NCBI GenBank assembly: GCA_005765155.1
Contig: VCCP01000006.1
Location: forward strand, 942,501 to 1,006,500
Reading direction: 5' to 3'
Length of the DNA: 64,000 bases
Source: Zelopaecilomyces penicillatus
Lineage: Eukaryota > Ascomycota > Sordariomycetes > Hypocreales > Pseudodiploosporaceae
The notes beneath the pieces are model-generated. The model worked only from the letters and a program-made list of their open reading frames with translations. It had not been told where the DNA came from and did not search any database. This document shows, in pieces, positions 1-10,407 of this stretch. The position numbers and the translations under genes were made by a program. Positions within the stretch are counted from its first letter, which is position 1, and the number at the start of each line of letters is the position of its first letter.

Positions 1-391
1 TTAGTGCACTGCAGAGCGCTGCACAGCAGGATCAGTGTTTGCACAGCGACCAATCGACGGGGCCGACAGCGTCGAAGCCAAAGAGCGGTGACGACGTACC
101 TTCTGCCCGGGAGAGGCCTAGCGCTGCCAGTCCCCTGCCTGCCACGGGCGAATCAGGCCGTAGACCCCACCACGAGAGAAAAAGTTTGGGAACCTTGAGT
201 GAAGCGCGAGCTAGATGGCGTCTCACCTCCACTGCAGGTATATCTATTTCTCCCGCCGCAGCCAGGCCTGCTTTTTCTCCTCTTCTCCCCCTCTCGCTGC
301 ATTCCCAGCATCACCACTAAATCAGACAACGAAGTCGCCATATAACCAAACACCCTCAACTACACCCCTTACCAAACTTCGTCGAGTCACA

Positions 392-418
392 ATGCCTTCG
401 GCTGTCGCTGAGCTGTAA
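392..418 (+). promoter_or_regulatory. Candidate 8-codon upstream ORF (MPSAVAEL)
   Basis: An ATG in good fungal context (CACAATGCC) opens eight codons that end in TAA at 416-418. It lies about 420 bases before the main start codon and six bases before a perfect inverted repeat. The position in a probable leader suggests a translational control element. The peptide resembles no attenuator peptide I know. It could instead be a chance ORF or the first coding exon of an undetected gene; splicing to nearby acceptors gave only short frames. Confidence 0.35.
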
Positions 419-424
419 ACGCCC

Positions 425-464
425 ACTGCGAGCCGTGACCTTTTCCCTGGCCACGGCTCGCAGT
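425..464. repeat. Perfect 13-bp inverted repeat (hairpin)
   Basis: Arms at 425-437 (ACTGCGAGCCGTG) and 452-464 (CACGGCTCGCAGT) are exact reverse complements around a 14-base centre, which itself can extend by a CC/GG pair. In RNA this would be a stable, GC-rich stem. It begins six bases after the stop of the mini-ORF, so the two may form one control element. A palindromic binding site for a dimeric factor is the alternative. Confidence 0.7.
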
Positions 465-838
465 CCAGCAGCTCAACGAGTTCAATTAACTATTCGACGA
501 CAGTTTACACAGGCTTTCCTGGTCTTGAGCAGATGCTCATCGAGAGCCCGTCTCTGAAGTACAACTTACCACTCCATGCCCGTTTCATCAGGGCTTTGGT
601 ACCATTTCCAATAGCGACACCAAAAATTTCTTTCAACTTTTTCGTCAGCGTTGAATAGTTGCAAATCTACTCCAATCAAGCAATAGTATATCTACTATTT
701 GCCCTTGGCAAATTATAAAAACTCAACATAGTCGCAACACATTAAATCCTATTCTTAACCCACCCAAAGCGACATAGTCTACAACCAGCAGCGATTCAAC
801 CAACCACCTAATCGAAAGAATATTATAAGCTATTCAGC

Positions 839-2612
839 ATGTCCCGCAATTTCCGTCGCAAGTTTGCTGCGGCGCCGGTCAGGGCCCAAAAGCGCAGAGG
901 CTCAGACACATCGTCATCATCATTGGATTTGTCCGACGAGGACGAAGGCTATTCTGCTGTAGAAGACATCAGCGATTCAGAAGATGACGATGAGGACGAT
1001 GTAAATGCGGCCGAGGAAGAGAACATTGTAATAGAGGGCCGCGTTGGCACACCCTCTATTGCTCCTCGGCCGCAACCAGAAGTTGATGATGAAGATGATG
1101 ATGCCGATGATGACGACGATGATGAGGATGATGAAGGGGATGATAACCTTGTCGGCGACGGAGACGCTGATGAAACTGCAAGTTGGGCTGGCATCGTCTC
1201 TGAAGTTGAAGAGAGCCAAGTCTCTGACTTCTATCAAGATGCAATTGCGTTTGCTTCTGATACTGCCGTGGAGCGTCATGTTCGCTTTGACGTGCCTGAT
1301 AGTGACTCAGACTCCACCGAGTCAGAGGATGACCATGCTGACCTTTTCCCGGACATATTCGTTTCTCAAAACGCATTAGATCCTGCTTTCCGCCGAGAGA
1401 TAGAGAACGATCCTGATGAGTCCTCAGGCTCAGGATCCTTCTGGGACTTTCATGGGCAGTATAACGAACAGTCAGACTCAGAGGTTGAAGAGGTCGTTCG
1501 AGAGCTTTCAGACGATGACACACCTACTGCCACACCTGCTGCACCCCAGACTGCAAATGTGGTCTCTAACCTAGCCCCTGCCTTTGAAGAGCCCCTGGAG
1601 CTTGATGGCTATGAGAGTGAGTCCTGCCTTGCGTAGGGCATATCCTTTTGTAGCAATGCTAACCGAAATGACCTTAGCCGATGGTGATACTACTGAGGAA
1701 GATATCCCTGAGCCTCCAATTCGTCGAAAAACTCGCCGTCCATCCAACTCTATGAGTGATTCATCAGACTCAGATACTGAGTCTGCCGTCAAGTCTCAAC
1801 GTGGCCAACCCCGCGTCGGTCGCTTCAAGCTAGACCGATCTGATAAGAAACCCATCGCCGTTCTCAACCCCTTGACGCGGAAAATGATGATATTTACCCC
1901 GCATCGGCGGCGCCAACTCGATTTGTCACCAGAGCAGTTCAATTTCCCTTGGCCCATGGAAGAACAATCATCGCCTATCCTGAGCAACTCTGCCAACATG
2001 ATGCTCAGTGCTATGTTTTCTTCCAATACCTTTGGCGACTTTGTCAACGCTCAGACCATGGGCCCTGCGGAAGCATTCTTCCCATTCCCCTCAGAGGCCC
2101 ACACTGCCGATGAGAGTTCAGCTCCCAGCATTCAAGACGATGAAGATGAAGCTGAAAAGAAGCTTGACATTAACGACTTCATTGCATGGGACGAGGGTGC
2201 TGACTCCTCAGGGGATGAGGGCAACAACGAGAATTGGGAGGCACCAACGCCATTGCGCCCCACTACTGCCTCTAGCGAGAGAGATCTGCTGTCCCATCTC
2301 AACTCAGATACAGTGGGCGCATTTCGCCGCAACCAAATCAACCAGCAGTTGATATTAAGCAATCAAGCCACGCAGGACTCCCTCGCCTTCAGCGGTCCCT
2401 ACAACTACACAGCCCTTAAAGGTCTCAAATCGGATCGATTTGATACTGCCGGTGTTCCTCTAACACCGGCCCGACGCCACAAAAAGCAACTCAGCGATTT
2501 AGGGCGCAGTCCCCTAGAATCAGTGTCAGCCAAACGTAAAGCATCTGGTGACGCAAGTAATGGTCACAAGAGACACAGAAGTATTTCGGACGTCAACTAC
2601 TTGCGCTTGTAA
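839..2612 (+). CDS. Conserved fungal acidic nuclear protein, function unknown
   Basis: Two exons, 839-1616 and 1678-2612, give 570 aa. The intron has a GTGAGT donor, a GCTAAC branch and a TTAG acceptor, and the phase closes exactly. The N-terminus is basic (RRKF, KRR). It is followed by long Asp/Glu/Ser tracts at about residues 20-110 and several Ser-Asp-Ser-Asp clusters that look like casein-kinase-2 sites. The C-terminal half has a more conserved core with an R-V-G-R-F segment and an N-P-L-T-R-K-M-M-I-F-T-P-H-R-R-R motif around residues 320-350. Near the C-terminus are KRK and HKRHR, likely nuclear import signals. I recognise no enzymatic domain. The composition fits a chromatin- or transcription-associated protein, but that role is inference. 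Confidence 0.8.
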
Positions 2613-3433
2613 TGCGCATGAATCCTGTACGAACAGGACAACCAACACAAGAGAGGACGGCGTGGTTTTGTGAGATGAACAGAACCGCCCCTGGCCCCTT
2701 CCCCTACCATCGTTTGAATCAAATATTTCTCTTATACTACCCTTTTCCTTCCCCTTCACATTTCAAAGCCCGACCATAGAGGTCTTGCTTGCGCATCCAT
2801 GATGACTGTGGAGCGTTTCTTCAATTGGTAGACGGCGCAGACAAAAAGGCTTGTAAGAAAAAAGTCCAGTCAATGTCGGTATACTTAGAAGTTTGACAAA
2901 GCTACATGGCAAAAGGAGTAGACATTGTCTTTTCCCAAAAGTTTTTGGCATCAAAGCGATTGGATTTTGGGCTTCATGACAGACCGCGAACTAATGATGC
3001 TAATGTCAATGACGTTTGCCGTGTGGACACGGCTGCTTCGTTTTTGTTGAAACCTTGAGTTCTCGATGTACGAACCGTTCGGTTTCTTTCATTCATGTAC
3101 TTTTTTCTTTCTCTTTAGTTAGTCATTAACCCAAATCCAATCCATACTGGTTTTATTGAAGTTGCTTGCTTCTGCCAATGATGAATTTGAATGTGAGATT
3201 GAGCACTCTTGGACAAAACAAGGAGAAACGTGTGAAATAATTGTGACAGGGAAAAAGAAAAACTTGATAAAGTCGACAAGCATTTTATATGAAAGACAAG
3301 ATGAAATTTGTTATTATTCGAAACATGGTGAGTAGGGTCTTATGTTGTGCGTGAGTGTGCGCCGCAAGTACTCGCTGATTCATTCATTCATCTTGTAACT
3401 AGAACGGGGACTCAGAGAATCGTCTTAGGGAGC

Positions 3434-3438
3434 AAAAA
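3434..3438 (-). terminator. RNA polymerase III T5 terminator
   Basis: Five consecutive Ts on the minus strand, nine bases past the tRNA 3' end, match the usual Pol III stop signal. Confidence 0.7.
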
Positions 3439-3447
3439 GTAACAGGT

Positions 3448-3519
3448 CGATCCAGCCAGGACTCGAACCTGGAACCTTTGCCACCGGAAAGCAACGCGCT
3501 GCCATTGCGCCACTAGACC
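3448..3519 (-). tRNA. tRNA-Arg (anticodon CCG), intronless
   Basis: The minus strand folds into a full 72-nt cloverleaf. It has a 7-bp acceptor stem (GGTCTAG with CTGGATC, two G-U pairs), a D arm with stem GCGC/GCGC, an anticodon stem TTGCT/GGCAA with loop TTCCGGT, a five-base variable loop, and a T arm CCAGG-TTCGAGT-CCTGG. The discriminator is G. The anticodon CCG reads CGG arginine codons. The internal A box (TGGCGCAATGG) and B box (GGTTCGAGTCC) are intact, and a T5 terminator follows. Confidence 0.92.
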
Positions 3520-4401
3520 CATTGCAGTCCCGACAATGGTGTTATTCTTAGATATATCTGCTAGTCAAACATTATTTCAAGCGATAACGAACGAACATGA
3601 GCCAGACAGGCTGCGAAACACCAGCGTAGATGAAAACATAAGATGTCTTGCTTTTCAGTTTTTTCGTATGACATGTAAATATGTCTTATGCATTTTACTG
3701 TGTATCAGATTGTAACAATACTCACAAGAAATACTGTAAACGTAGTGAGTGGTACTTGCTGACAGATTTTGGTCTTTGTAAATAAAGATGTATAAGGTGC
3801 TACGTGAAATGATGCAGATTATTCCCAAGTCGAATTATGGTAAAATGGGAAAGTGTGTATTCAAGTCACGTTCGTTGATGATGATTGTCTAATACGGTTA
3901 GTTATTTTAGGATCGCAGGACTGCCGAGGAAACATGGGTGGGAGGAGCAGAGGAATCCAAGCAAAATCGATAGTCGTTTAAACTTGCCTTTGCGTTTCCG
4001 GGCAGGGCGAACTTCACTGTGCTATATATATATATATAGTATCAGCGGACAAGTCCAACTAATAAAGGTTCTTCTCAGGGATGGCAAGGTTATGGCTGTT
4101 GGTTGGATAGGTAGTAGTTCTACTCGGCACTACTCTGGCTGGCTCTGGCGCTAAAGATTGCTATGTGTTGATTCTTGGAGTTCCAATGAAGTCAGATTTT
4201 AATCTCATTGGTACTTTTCTTTCTATAAAAAGAAAAAAACTAAAAAGGCTATGGGGGTGTACAAGTAATGTCTCTAGAAGTTTCCCATGCATGATCCGCC
4301 CCCAATATACGCAAGTCTAACGAAGGTAAGGTTTTCACTGGTGCTATTCTCCTGTGGCATCAGAAAAATCGAGACTGAAAGTATTTTCCAAGCATGGTCG
4401 T

Positions 4402-5715
4402 TCATTTGCCATTGCTGTCACTTGAATCGCCAACTTCACCATTTTCCTCTGCTGCATCAGCATCCTCAAGCCTCTCTTGCAACCGACTGCTTGGTGGCCT
4501 TTCCCAGCTGTAGAACGGTATATGCATAAGTCTGAGGTCACTTCTGCTAAAGGATTCAACTTCGTCCTGAAACGTTACCTCTCCTGTCATATGATACAAT
4601 CCTGGAGCCTCTGGCAAGGGGCCCCTGATTGGCACCTTGATCCATGTGTCCTTCGGTTTGAACTCACTCTGCCTTCTTTTGCGGGCCCAAGCATCGATGA
4701 CTTTCCGGAATTCTGAGACGGGTCTATCCAATGTCACATCCGGATGCTTCACCCACTCCCCATCCTGGAGAGCCTTGATGCGTTCGTAACTGAGCAAAAG
4801 ATTGCCCAAGTCTTTTTTTTGGGTAATAATATTGTACATTGTAGAAATGACGCCGTCTGTGTCGTTCTTTTTGGGGTAAACATCCTTGTCCCCAAGCATG
4901 CGTGCATAATCGAAATCAAAGATGCGAAGGTTGTCTTTTTCGTCGATGATGACATTGCGGGTGTGCAGATCCTGATGTGTAATGCCGAGATCGTAGTTTA
5001 GATAATCTATCACATCACAAAACTGATGCAGCCACTTGAGCTGAAACGGACGAGTTGTAGCGTTGACTGATACTGTGCCTCCAGGGATGAAGAGAGTGGT
5101 GAAGCCGACAATTCGCTGGCCAGGGGGGTCCAAAACGACAGCGTCAAATGGAACAATGTGTGGATGGTCACGAGGCAGTCGAATCCAGGTCTGCATCTCC
5201 TGCCAGGTACGAAATCTGACAAGACCGACAGACGTGTGGAGGAAAAAGTACTTGAATGCAGCAGTCGTCGTAGAGGCTGCTGTGCCAACACATGGCTTAC
5301 TGCGATACGACACCTTGTCGACTTGGGGCGCCAGACGGTCGAGCTCCTTCAAGGCCATGATATTTATGGTCTTGGGGGGAAATGAAAGTTCGTCTTCGAT
5401 TTCGGAAAGCGGCATGAAGTGCGTGTACTCGGTTACATCATCGAATACATCTGTCGATGCTGTGATGGGTCCATCTGGTTCTGAAAAGCTAAATCCAGTA
5501 ACATCCTCCGGCAGATGGTCAGCATGCTTGTGGAGTTGAGAAGTGCAGAGTTCTGATGCCAAGTCCCAATCGTCAGTAGCGACGGCATACGTGACTGCAA
5601 AATATCGTCTTTGATCGAAATCCACAAAGTGAAACGTGTTGTAACCTTGATGCGTCTCGTGACATTCCTGAAAATAAAAACGGGCTTCCGGGTGGATCAT
5701 GTTGTAAGTGGGCAT
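4402..5715 (-). CDS. Protein-kinase-like protein with HQD/DFD motifs
   Basis: One exon, 437 aa. The frame stays open 73 codons further upstream, but that stretch is Cys/Val-rich and unlike coding sequence. I therefore start at the ATG at 5715, whose protein begins MPTYNMIHPEARFYF. A kinase catalytic core is visible: HQDLHTRN near residue 247 matches the HRDxxxxN loop, and FDFDYAR near 266 stands where DFG is expected. A recognisable glycine loop and VAIK lysine are not obvious. The C-terminal region carries a predicted interaction tail ending in an acidic Glu/Asp/Ser run. Fungi have many such stand-alone kinase-like proteins of unknown substrate. It could be an active atypical kinase or a pseudokinase. 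Confidence 0.75.
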   Translation of the reverse strand: MPTYNMIHPEARFYFQECHETHQGYNTFHFVDFDQRRYFAVTYAVATDDWDLASELCTSQLHKHADHLPEDVTGFSFSEPDGPITASTDVFDDVTEYTHFMPLSEIEDELSFPPKTINIMALKELDRLAPQVDKVSYRSKPCVGTAASTTTAAFKYFFLHTSVGLVRFRTWQEMQTWIRLPRDHPHIVPFDAVVLDPPGQRIVGFTTLFIPGGTVSVNATTRPFQLKWLHQFCDVIDYLNYDLGITHQDLHTRNVIIDEKDNLRIFDFDYARMLGDKDVYPKKNDTDGVISTMYNIITQKKDLGNLLLSYERIKALQDGEWVKHPDVTLDRPVSEFRKVIDAWARKRRQSEFKPKDTWIKVPIRGPLPEAPGLYHMTGEVTFQDEVESFSRSDLRLMHIPFYSWERPPSSRLQERLEDADAAEENGEVGDSSDSNGK

Positions 5716-7281
5716 GCAAACAAGTATAGAGAGGCTAGAGAAAACAACAACAGAGTAATAATCAGATGGAGGGTTGGGTGGTTGAGTGTTAAAAAGAACG
5801 GCAGTACTATAATCGACCATCACAGGTGGTGTTGCCTTGACATATAATATATCGATACATACGTGCCCTATCGGCCAGTTAGCCACGGCGTTTAGTGAAA
5901 GACAAACACACACATGCTTGCATTGTTCAAGCACAAAGAAAACCTTGGTATTTGCTACCTCCGTTTGGAATCGGGTGGTAAAGACGCCTGCCTACCTACT
6001 GGGTGGGGCTTGGACGCGAGTTGTCAGTGAGCTATTCCCAGACATGTCAGTCTGCTGTCGGTTTGCTTTGTCCAATGGACTTCCTATCTACGACTTTGGC
6101 ACGGATGAAGTATAAAGCGAGGCTGGAAACTTTTTTGTTTGAAGCGCCAGCCATAGCCACGCTGGGGGTGTGTTTGTCAACGACTTCCTGGACCGTTCTA
6201 TTCGACAAAAGAAGCCTGTACCGGATTTGCGTTTGTTTGTTCAATTTGCATCAGTAAAACAGTAATGCTATCAATAGCTTGTTGACTGTTAACGCACAGG
6301 GTAGAAGCCCTCCAGCCAAATTGATCTGTGTGCCTGTATCATGTATGAGGCGTTCCAAATCCCAATCACAAGGGAACTTTAATTGCAACAGACACAAAGA
6401 AGGCATGCCACAGGCTAAAGTATACAAACCGTGGCTGCATCCTTTGACCAGTGATCTAACATGGAGCATCAAATATGCAATGCTTGTGGGGTTCTTGTAA
6501 CAAATGGATACAAGCACCAAAAATGAGTTAGTCAAAGGGCTGTTGCCGCTGCCCTATTTGTTAATTACTTGTACTGCTATACTTGTCAATTAGCAAGCAG
6601 AATAAGCGCCTAACCGTCACGGTCTGCATGAGTTAATAGAACAATCTTTAAAAAAAGATACGTTGGCAAATACACCCCAAGGCTTGATGCTTCATTTTTT
6701 CCAAGGACGGTAACCCTACCCTGGGTCAGCAGTTTCAGACTCCAATGTGCTATGTGATATGAAGCGCCTGCCAGGGCTGCAGTTGATGAAACACTTCCAT
6801 CTCACTAGCCCAAGAATCTGGCTGCTTTTGCCTGAATGACATGTTGGCGATATGAAAACCCTTCTTAACTACTTTCCATAAATTCTGTCTCAGCGGCTAC
6901 ATCTAATTATTATTTGTTGAATTTGCCAAATCCACCTAATCATTTGCTAAGATTGTTTGTGAGCTATCTTGACATGTACCTCATGTTCCTTTCAATGGAG
7001 CATCAAACCTCATCATCAAGTTTGTGAAGCTTGCGAGAATGTTACCTTGTGAGAAGTCGGCAATCATATCCAACACCCTTGCAGACTCTCGCTGAGACCT
7101 TGTTAGTTCTCGAGCTAGCAAAACATCACGATCAGTGTACTTGTTGGATATAAAGTCCAGCTGCTTACACTCCCACTTTGCAGTCATCATCCCAAAGACT
7201 TGCCTCCATCTTCAGCACTTTCTATTGTTCATCCCCTTTACCTGCCATCACTACCTTGTCCCGTCTTCTCAACATTCCACA
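5716..7281. other. Divergent intergenic region
   Basis: About 1.6 kb between two divergently transcribed genes. It contains only short, unstructured ORFs and AT-rich DNA. The last 100 bases before 7282 are pyrimidine-rich, as expected for a promoter. Confidence 0.6.
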
Positions 7282-7584
7282 ATGGGTTCTCCTCCGAATA
7301 AGCGGCCAACTGCGCCCGAGCAGGTTAAAAAGGATGACCCTCTCCCCAAGATACGTGTCCACCACCCGGACAACCCCGACAACTGTACATGTGGACGGTA
7401 CATCTACACGTCTGCGATTTGCGGACACGACGTGAGCCGTTTGAATCGTTGCGACCAAACACGGTCCCCGTTGGGTAATTCTGTACTATGCAACAAGCCA
7501 GCACCCGAGATCCGAGTCGAACAACCCAGGGTCAATATAAAATGCAAGCATTGCAAAAGTAGGTGCAAAACCCAGGCTAAATGA
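7282..7584 (+). CDS. Small Cys-rich conserved fungal protein
   Basis: A 100-aa single-exon ORF. I start at the ATG in CACAATGGG at 7282, because the preceding in-frame codons (from 7135) are leader-like. The N-terminal third is Pro/Lys-rich. The rest carries a regular cysteine pattern: CTCG, then ICGHDVSRLNRC, then VLC, and a final KCKHCKSRC. Cys and His spacing of this kind often binds zinc. Many Pezizomycotina encode small proteins with a CGH-[ED]-V...C...C core, but none has a function I can name. There is no signal peptide, so it is probably intracellular. Confidence 0.6.
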   Translation: MGSPPNKRPTAPEQVKKDDPLPKIRVHHPDNPDNCTCGRYIYTSAICGHDVSRLNRCDQTRSPLGNSVLCNKPAPEIRVEQPRVNIKCKHCKSRCKTQAK

Positions 7585-8414
7585 TATTATCATACTTGCA
7601 ACGCTGACAAAAAGTCGCTACTGGTGGTTCTTCTATAGAGTCTTTAACTGTTGTGACGTTTTATTAGACTACACCTGAAAGGCTGAAAGGTAGATAGTTC
7701 TGAGTCCATGTGGTTGTGCTGTTTGGTGGGCGCGCGGGCTCGGAGCTACTTATGCCTCGTGGTATATGCATGTCAAGTGGTGTTCATCTTCTGTGTCCGG
7801 CTTATATTAGATCTATTCGTCATGTGAAGCAGACTGTTCTGTTTCAAAACCGGCGGACTGGTTATTTCTTGGTATCATTGTAGGTAGATGCTGTATAACG
7901 GGTTCATGGTGCAGGAACATGCACAAATGGCGGAATAAAGAGAATGACTTTGCACACTATTCAACCTGTATAGCAAGGACTGACTGTGAATCTTGTCACT
8001 ATTGTTGAATCTCGGATAACTTGCCCAAAAGCACCAAATTTCACTTTATTTTTCATCTTTATTTATCCTGTCAGCATCTCTTATCGATCGACGTCGCTAA
8101 GCGGCCGACCATCTCCGGAAACCCGCTTGTGCCTCCGCTGGCACTTTTACCCAGCCGCCCTCCCTCATTAGTTCAGCTGCTTACACACCCCTGAACCCCT
8201 TGGCAGCCCCAGCGGAGCCACCAAGTGTCGTCATCGCCACCGTCACACACCAGCTCTCCCCATCTCCCGAGACCTTGGAACTCGTCAACATCCTCGACGA
8301 TCTGGCCGCCCGCCCTCTGCCTACCCCTACACCAACTTTAACGCACGTCCCCTGGCATCATTGTTTGAGTCTCCTTCTGCTCTGCTCTTTTGCTCTCCCC
8401 CCACTCCGCCCATC
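7585..8414. other. Intergenic region / promoter of the Mpv17-family gene
   Basis: No gene is seen. From about 8170 the DNA is C/T- and Pro-codon-rich, typical of a fungal promoter and 5' leader before the ATG at 8415. Confidence 0.55.
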
Positions 8415-9523
8415 ATGTCTTGGGAACTGAGCAGACGACGGTTTGTGCGCGCCTTCAATGGAACCTACATCTTTGGACGCTACGTAAGTTTTTGCCCTTT
8501 CCTCGCTAGGTCTTAGCGTTAGCTGGCCGTTTTCTGTGTTTCTTTGCTCTCGCATCCATCGGCTGTTTCTGTTTCTTCTGGAGCAGCCTTGTTGAGTTTA
8601 CCATGGCTGACTGTTTTGCTTCCTCGACATCGATAGCCCCTACTACACTCTGTCATCTTTCTCATCGAAATGGCTCTTGCTGCGAGGCTGACGGCTAGGT
8701 TCAATTCCTACTACGATGAGCGGCCGGGTATGTCCTCCCAACTGTGAACAAGAAGCATCACAGTGATCCGAGCAATGCGGTCGAGCTGCTGCTCTGTACG
8801 CTCCAATCATTGTTGTGTTGACTGACATTCCGCCTTAATAGTCATGACCATGATGGTCACCAACGCCATCCTGGGTGGAATCGCCGATACCGTCGCCCAG
8901 ACCATCACTGCTGTGCGCCAGCGGGCTCTGCGCCAACCCGGTGGTGTTTCCAAAAAGGATGACTTTGCCATCGAGATTCACGAGCTCGACCGCAAGAACC
9001 CCTTCCTTGAGCACGATCTGATTCCCGACTCCGACCATCTGCCTCCACCGTTCGACTTTGAACGGCTGACTCGCTTCATGGGATATGGCTTTTGCATGGC
9101 GCCTGTACAATTCAAGTGGTTCAAGTTCCTCAGCAGTACCTTTCCGATCACCAAGACCAGCGCCCTTGGCCCTGCAATGAAGCGCGTCGCCTTTGATCAG
9201 TTCATCTTTGCTCCTTTTGGTGTGGGAATGTTCTTCACTGCCATGACGATAGCTGAGGGAGGCGGCCGCCGGGCTGTCACCAATAAGCTAAAGGACATGT
9301 ATGTGCCCACGCTCAAGGCAAACTTTGTCGTGTGGCCGGCTGTGCAGATGATCAATTTCCGATTGATGCCCGTACAATATCAGCTGGTAAGTATCGCCTA
9401 TGCCTGAGATACTACATAATTCGGCAAGTTTTAGTCAAAACTAACAATTGTTTTTAGCCCTTTGTTTCAACGGTTGGTATTGCATGGACTGCGTATTTGT
9501 CTTTATCGAACTCGTCCGATTAG
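8415..9523 (+). CDS. Mpv17/PMP22-family integral membrane protein
   Basis: Four exons (8415-8483, 8637-8727, 8842-9386, 9458-9523) give 256 aa. The family sits in inner mitochondrial or peroxisomal membranes and is linked to small-molecule permeability and mtDNA maintenance. Seen here are a first transmembrane segment after YYDERPV, the FDFERLTRFMGYGF region, VAFDQFIFAPFGV, the LKANFVVWPAVQMINFRLMP signature of the family, and a last segment starting VSTVGIAWTAYLSL. A 90-residue hydrophilic insert separates TM1 and TM2. The first exon joins in frame through a clean GTAAGT/ATAG intron. An alternative start at 8670 (MALAARL) would give 222 aa and looks more like a typical family N-terminus. Confidence 0.87.
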
Positions 9524-10407
9524 AGCAGCAGCAACAGCTTAGAAGTGGCAGCACATTCAGCCGTGTGGTCAAACAGCGCGACACATGAAATTGGTATACC
9601 ATGGATGCACAGGATTATTGGGAGGGCCTGAGTGGAAAGGTGGAACGAGATGAGTATAGAATGGACAAAACTCTTGGCATTTTCATGGGCGTTGATAGAT
9701 ATACTTTGTTCCCTAAAACCTCCTTTTCTTGATACAAGATGGGAGTCTGGGTGGCCAGTGAAGTCTATGGTTTTGGATTTTGGATTTGACAAGTGTTTCC
9801 CTGTGCAGGATGTGCCAGGGATGGATCGGTCGATTGTTTTCTTTTTTCCGTTGGTATATCATGCTATTTAGCCAAAGATTTACGAATAAATTGGCACAGT
9901 TATCGACATATCTGTTGATTCATAAGCCAGAGGTGCGGTTGGGAAAGAATCTTGAGTTTTAGTAACATTGAAGTTTCGGATTCTACAGCCACTCTTTTAC
10001 TGCTGCAACTTACTACTGGTCGGCATCTTATACCGAGACGCGATGGGAATACAACATAGCAGCAGTGACTGATGTCGCCAGAAACCGGAGGGCTGGGGCG
10101 GACTGTCGCGAGTGGTTTTCGTCGCCGGGCTTTGTAGGGTGGGTGGCTGTCACAGTTCTCATCTCACGGTGTGCAGAGCTGGCTATCTCTGCTTGGCGGA
10201 GGGTTGACCACGAGTTACTGTTGCTATTACCCCACCACAAGCTCCCCCCCAGCTATCTATCTCAACCACCCCACCTCCCCTCCCTCCGATCTCTCCATCC
10301 CTGCGAGCTTTTCCCTTTCTCTTCTCAATTGACGCAAGACCATCACCATTCTCAAGCTACAAGCACAAGCAGTTTTCCGACTTTTTGTCCGTAAAGCACC
10401 CGTCAAA
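9524..10407. other. Intergenic region between Mpv17-family gene and pgk1
   Basis: It holds the 3' end of the Mpv17-family gene and the promoter of pgk1. The small ORFs show no protein-like features. Confidence 0.6.
10243..10330 (+). promoter_or_regulatory. Pyrimidine-rich core promoter of pgk1
   Basis: An almost pure C/T block, with clusters of CCCC and CTCC, lies about 80-165 bases before the pgk1 ATG. It is followed by CAAGACCATCACC-type sequence. Such CT blocks set the transcription start of highly expressed glycolytic genes in filamentous fungi. Confidence 0.6.

Larger units (their letters stand above)
1..838 (+). promoter_or_regulatory. Upstream/leader region of the acidic nuclear protein gene
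   Basis: No convincing long gene is seen here. A pyrimidine-rich stretch at about 240-300 is followed by CATCACC- and CAA-type sequence, the usual layout of a fungal core promoter and transcription start. Downstream lie an 8-codon mini-ORF (392-418) and a perfect hairpin (425-464), then about 370 bases of AT-rich leader up to the ATG at 839. The open frame at 215-418 has no protein-like features apart from its last eight codons. A possible leader intron (donor GTAAAC at 414, TTAAC-like branch near 485, acceptor near 500) would remove the hairpin. That intron is inference. Confidence 0.5.
2613..4401. other. Intergenic region with one tRNA gene
   Basis: This is the 3' region of the upstream gene and the convergent 3' region of the kinase-like gene, with a tRNA-Arg at 3448-3519. 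A (TA)8 tract lies at 4023-4038. The small ORFs here (for example 3885-4154) are low-complexity and show no protein-like features. Confidence 0.6.

Noticed and set aside
1056..1523. Minus-strand ORFs opposite the acidic tract of the first gene
   Set aside because: They are translations of GAT/GAG repeats read backwards (His/Arg/Ser runs), not real proteins.
5716..5934. Longer N-terminus of the kinase-like gene
   Set aside because: The 73 extra codons are Cys/Val-rich and leader-like; the protein-like sequence begins at the ATG at 5715.
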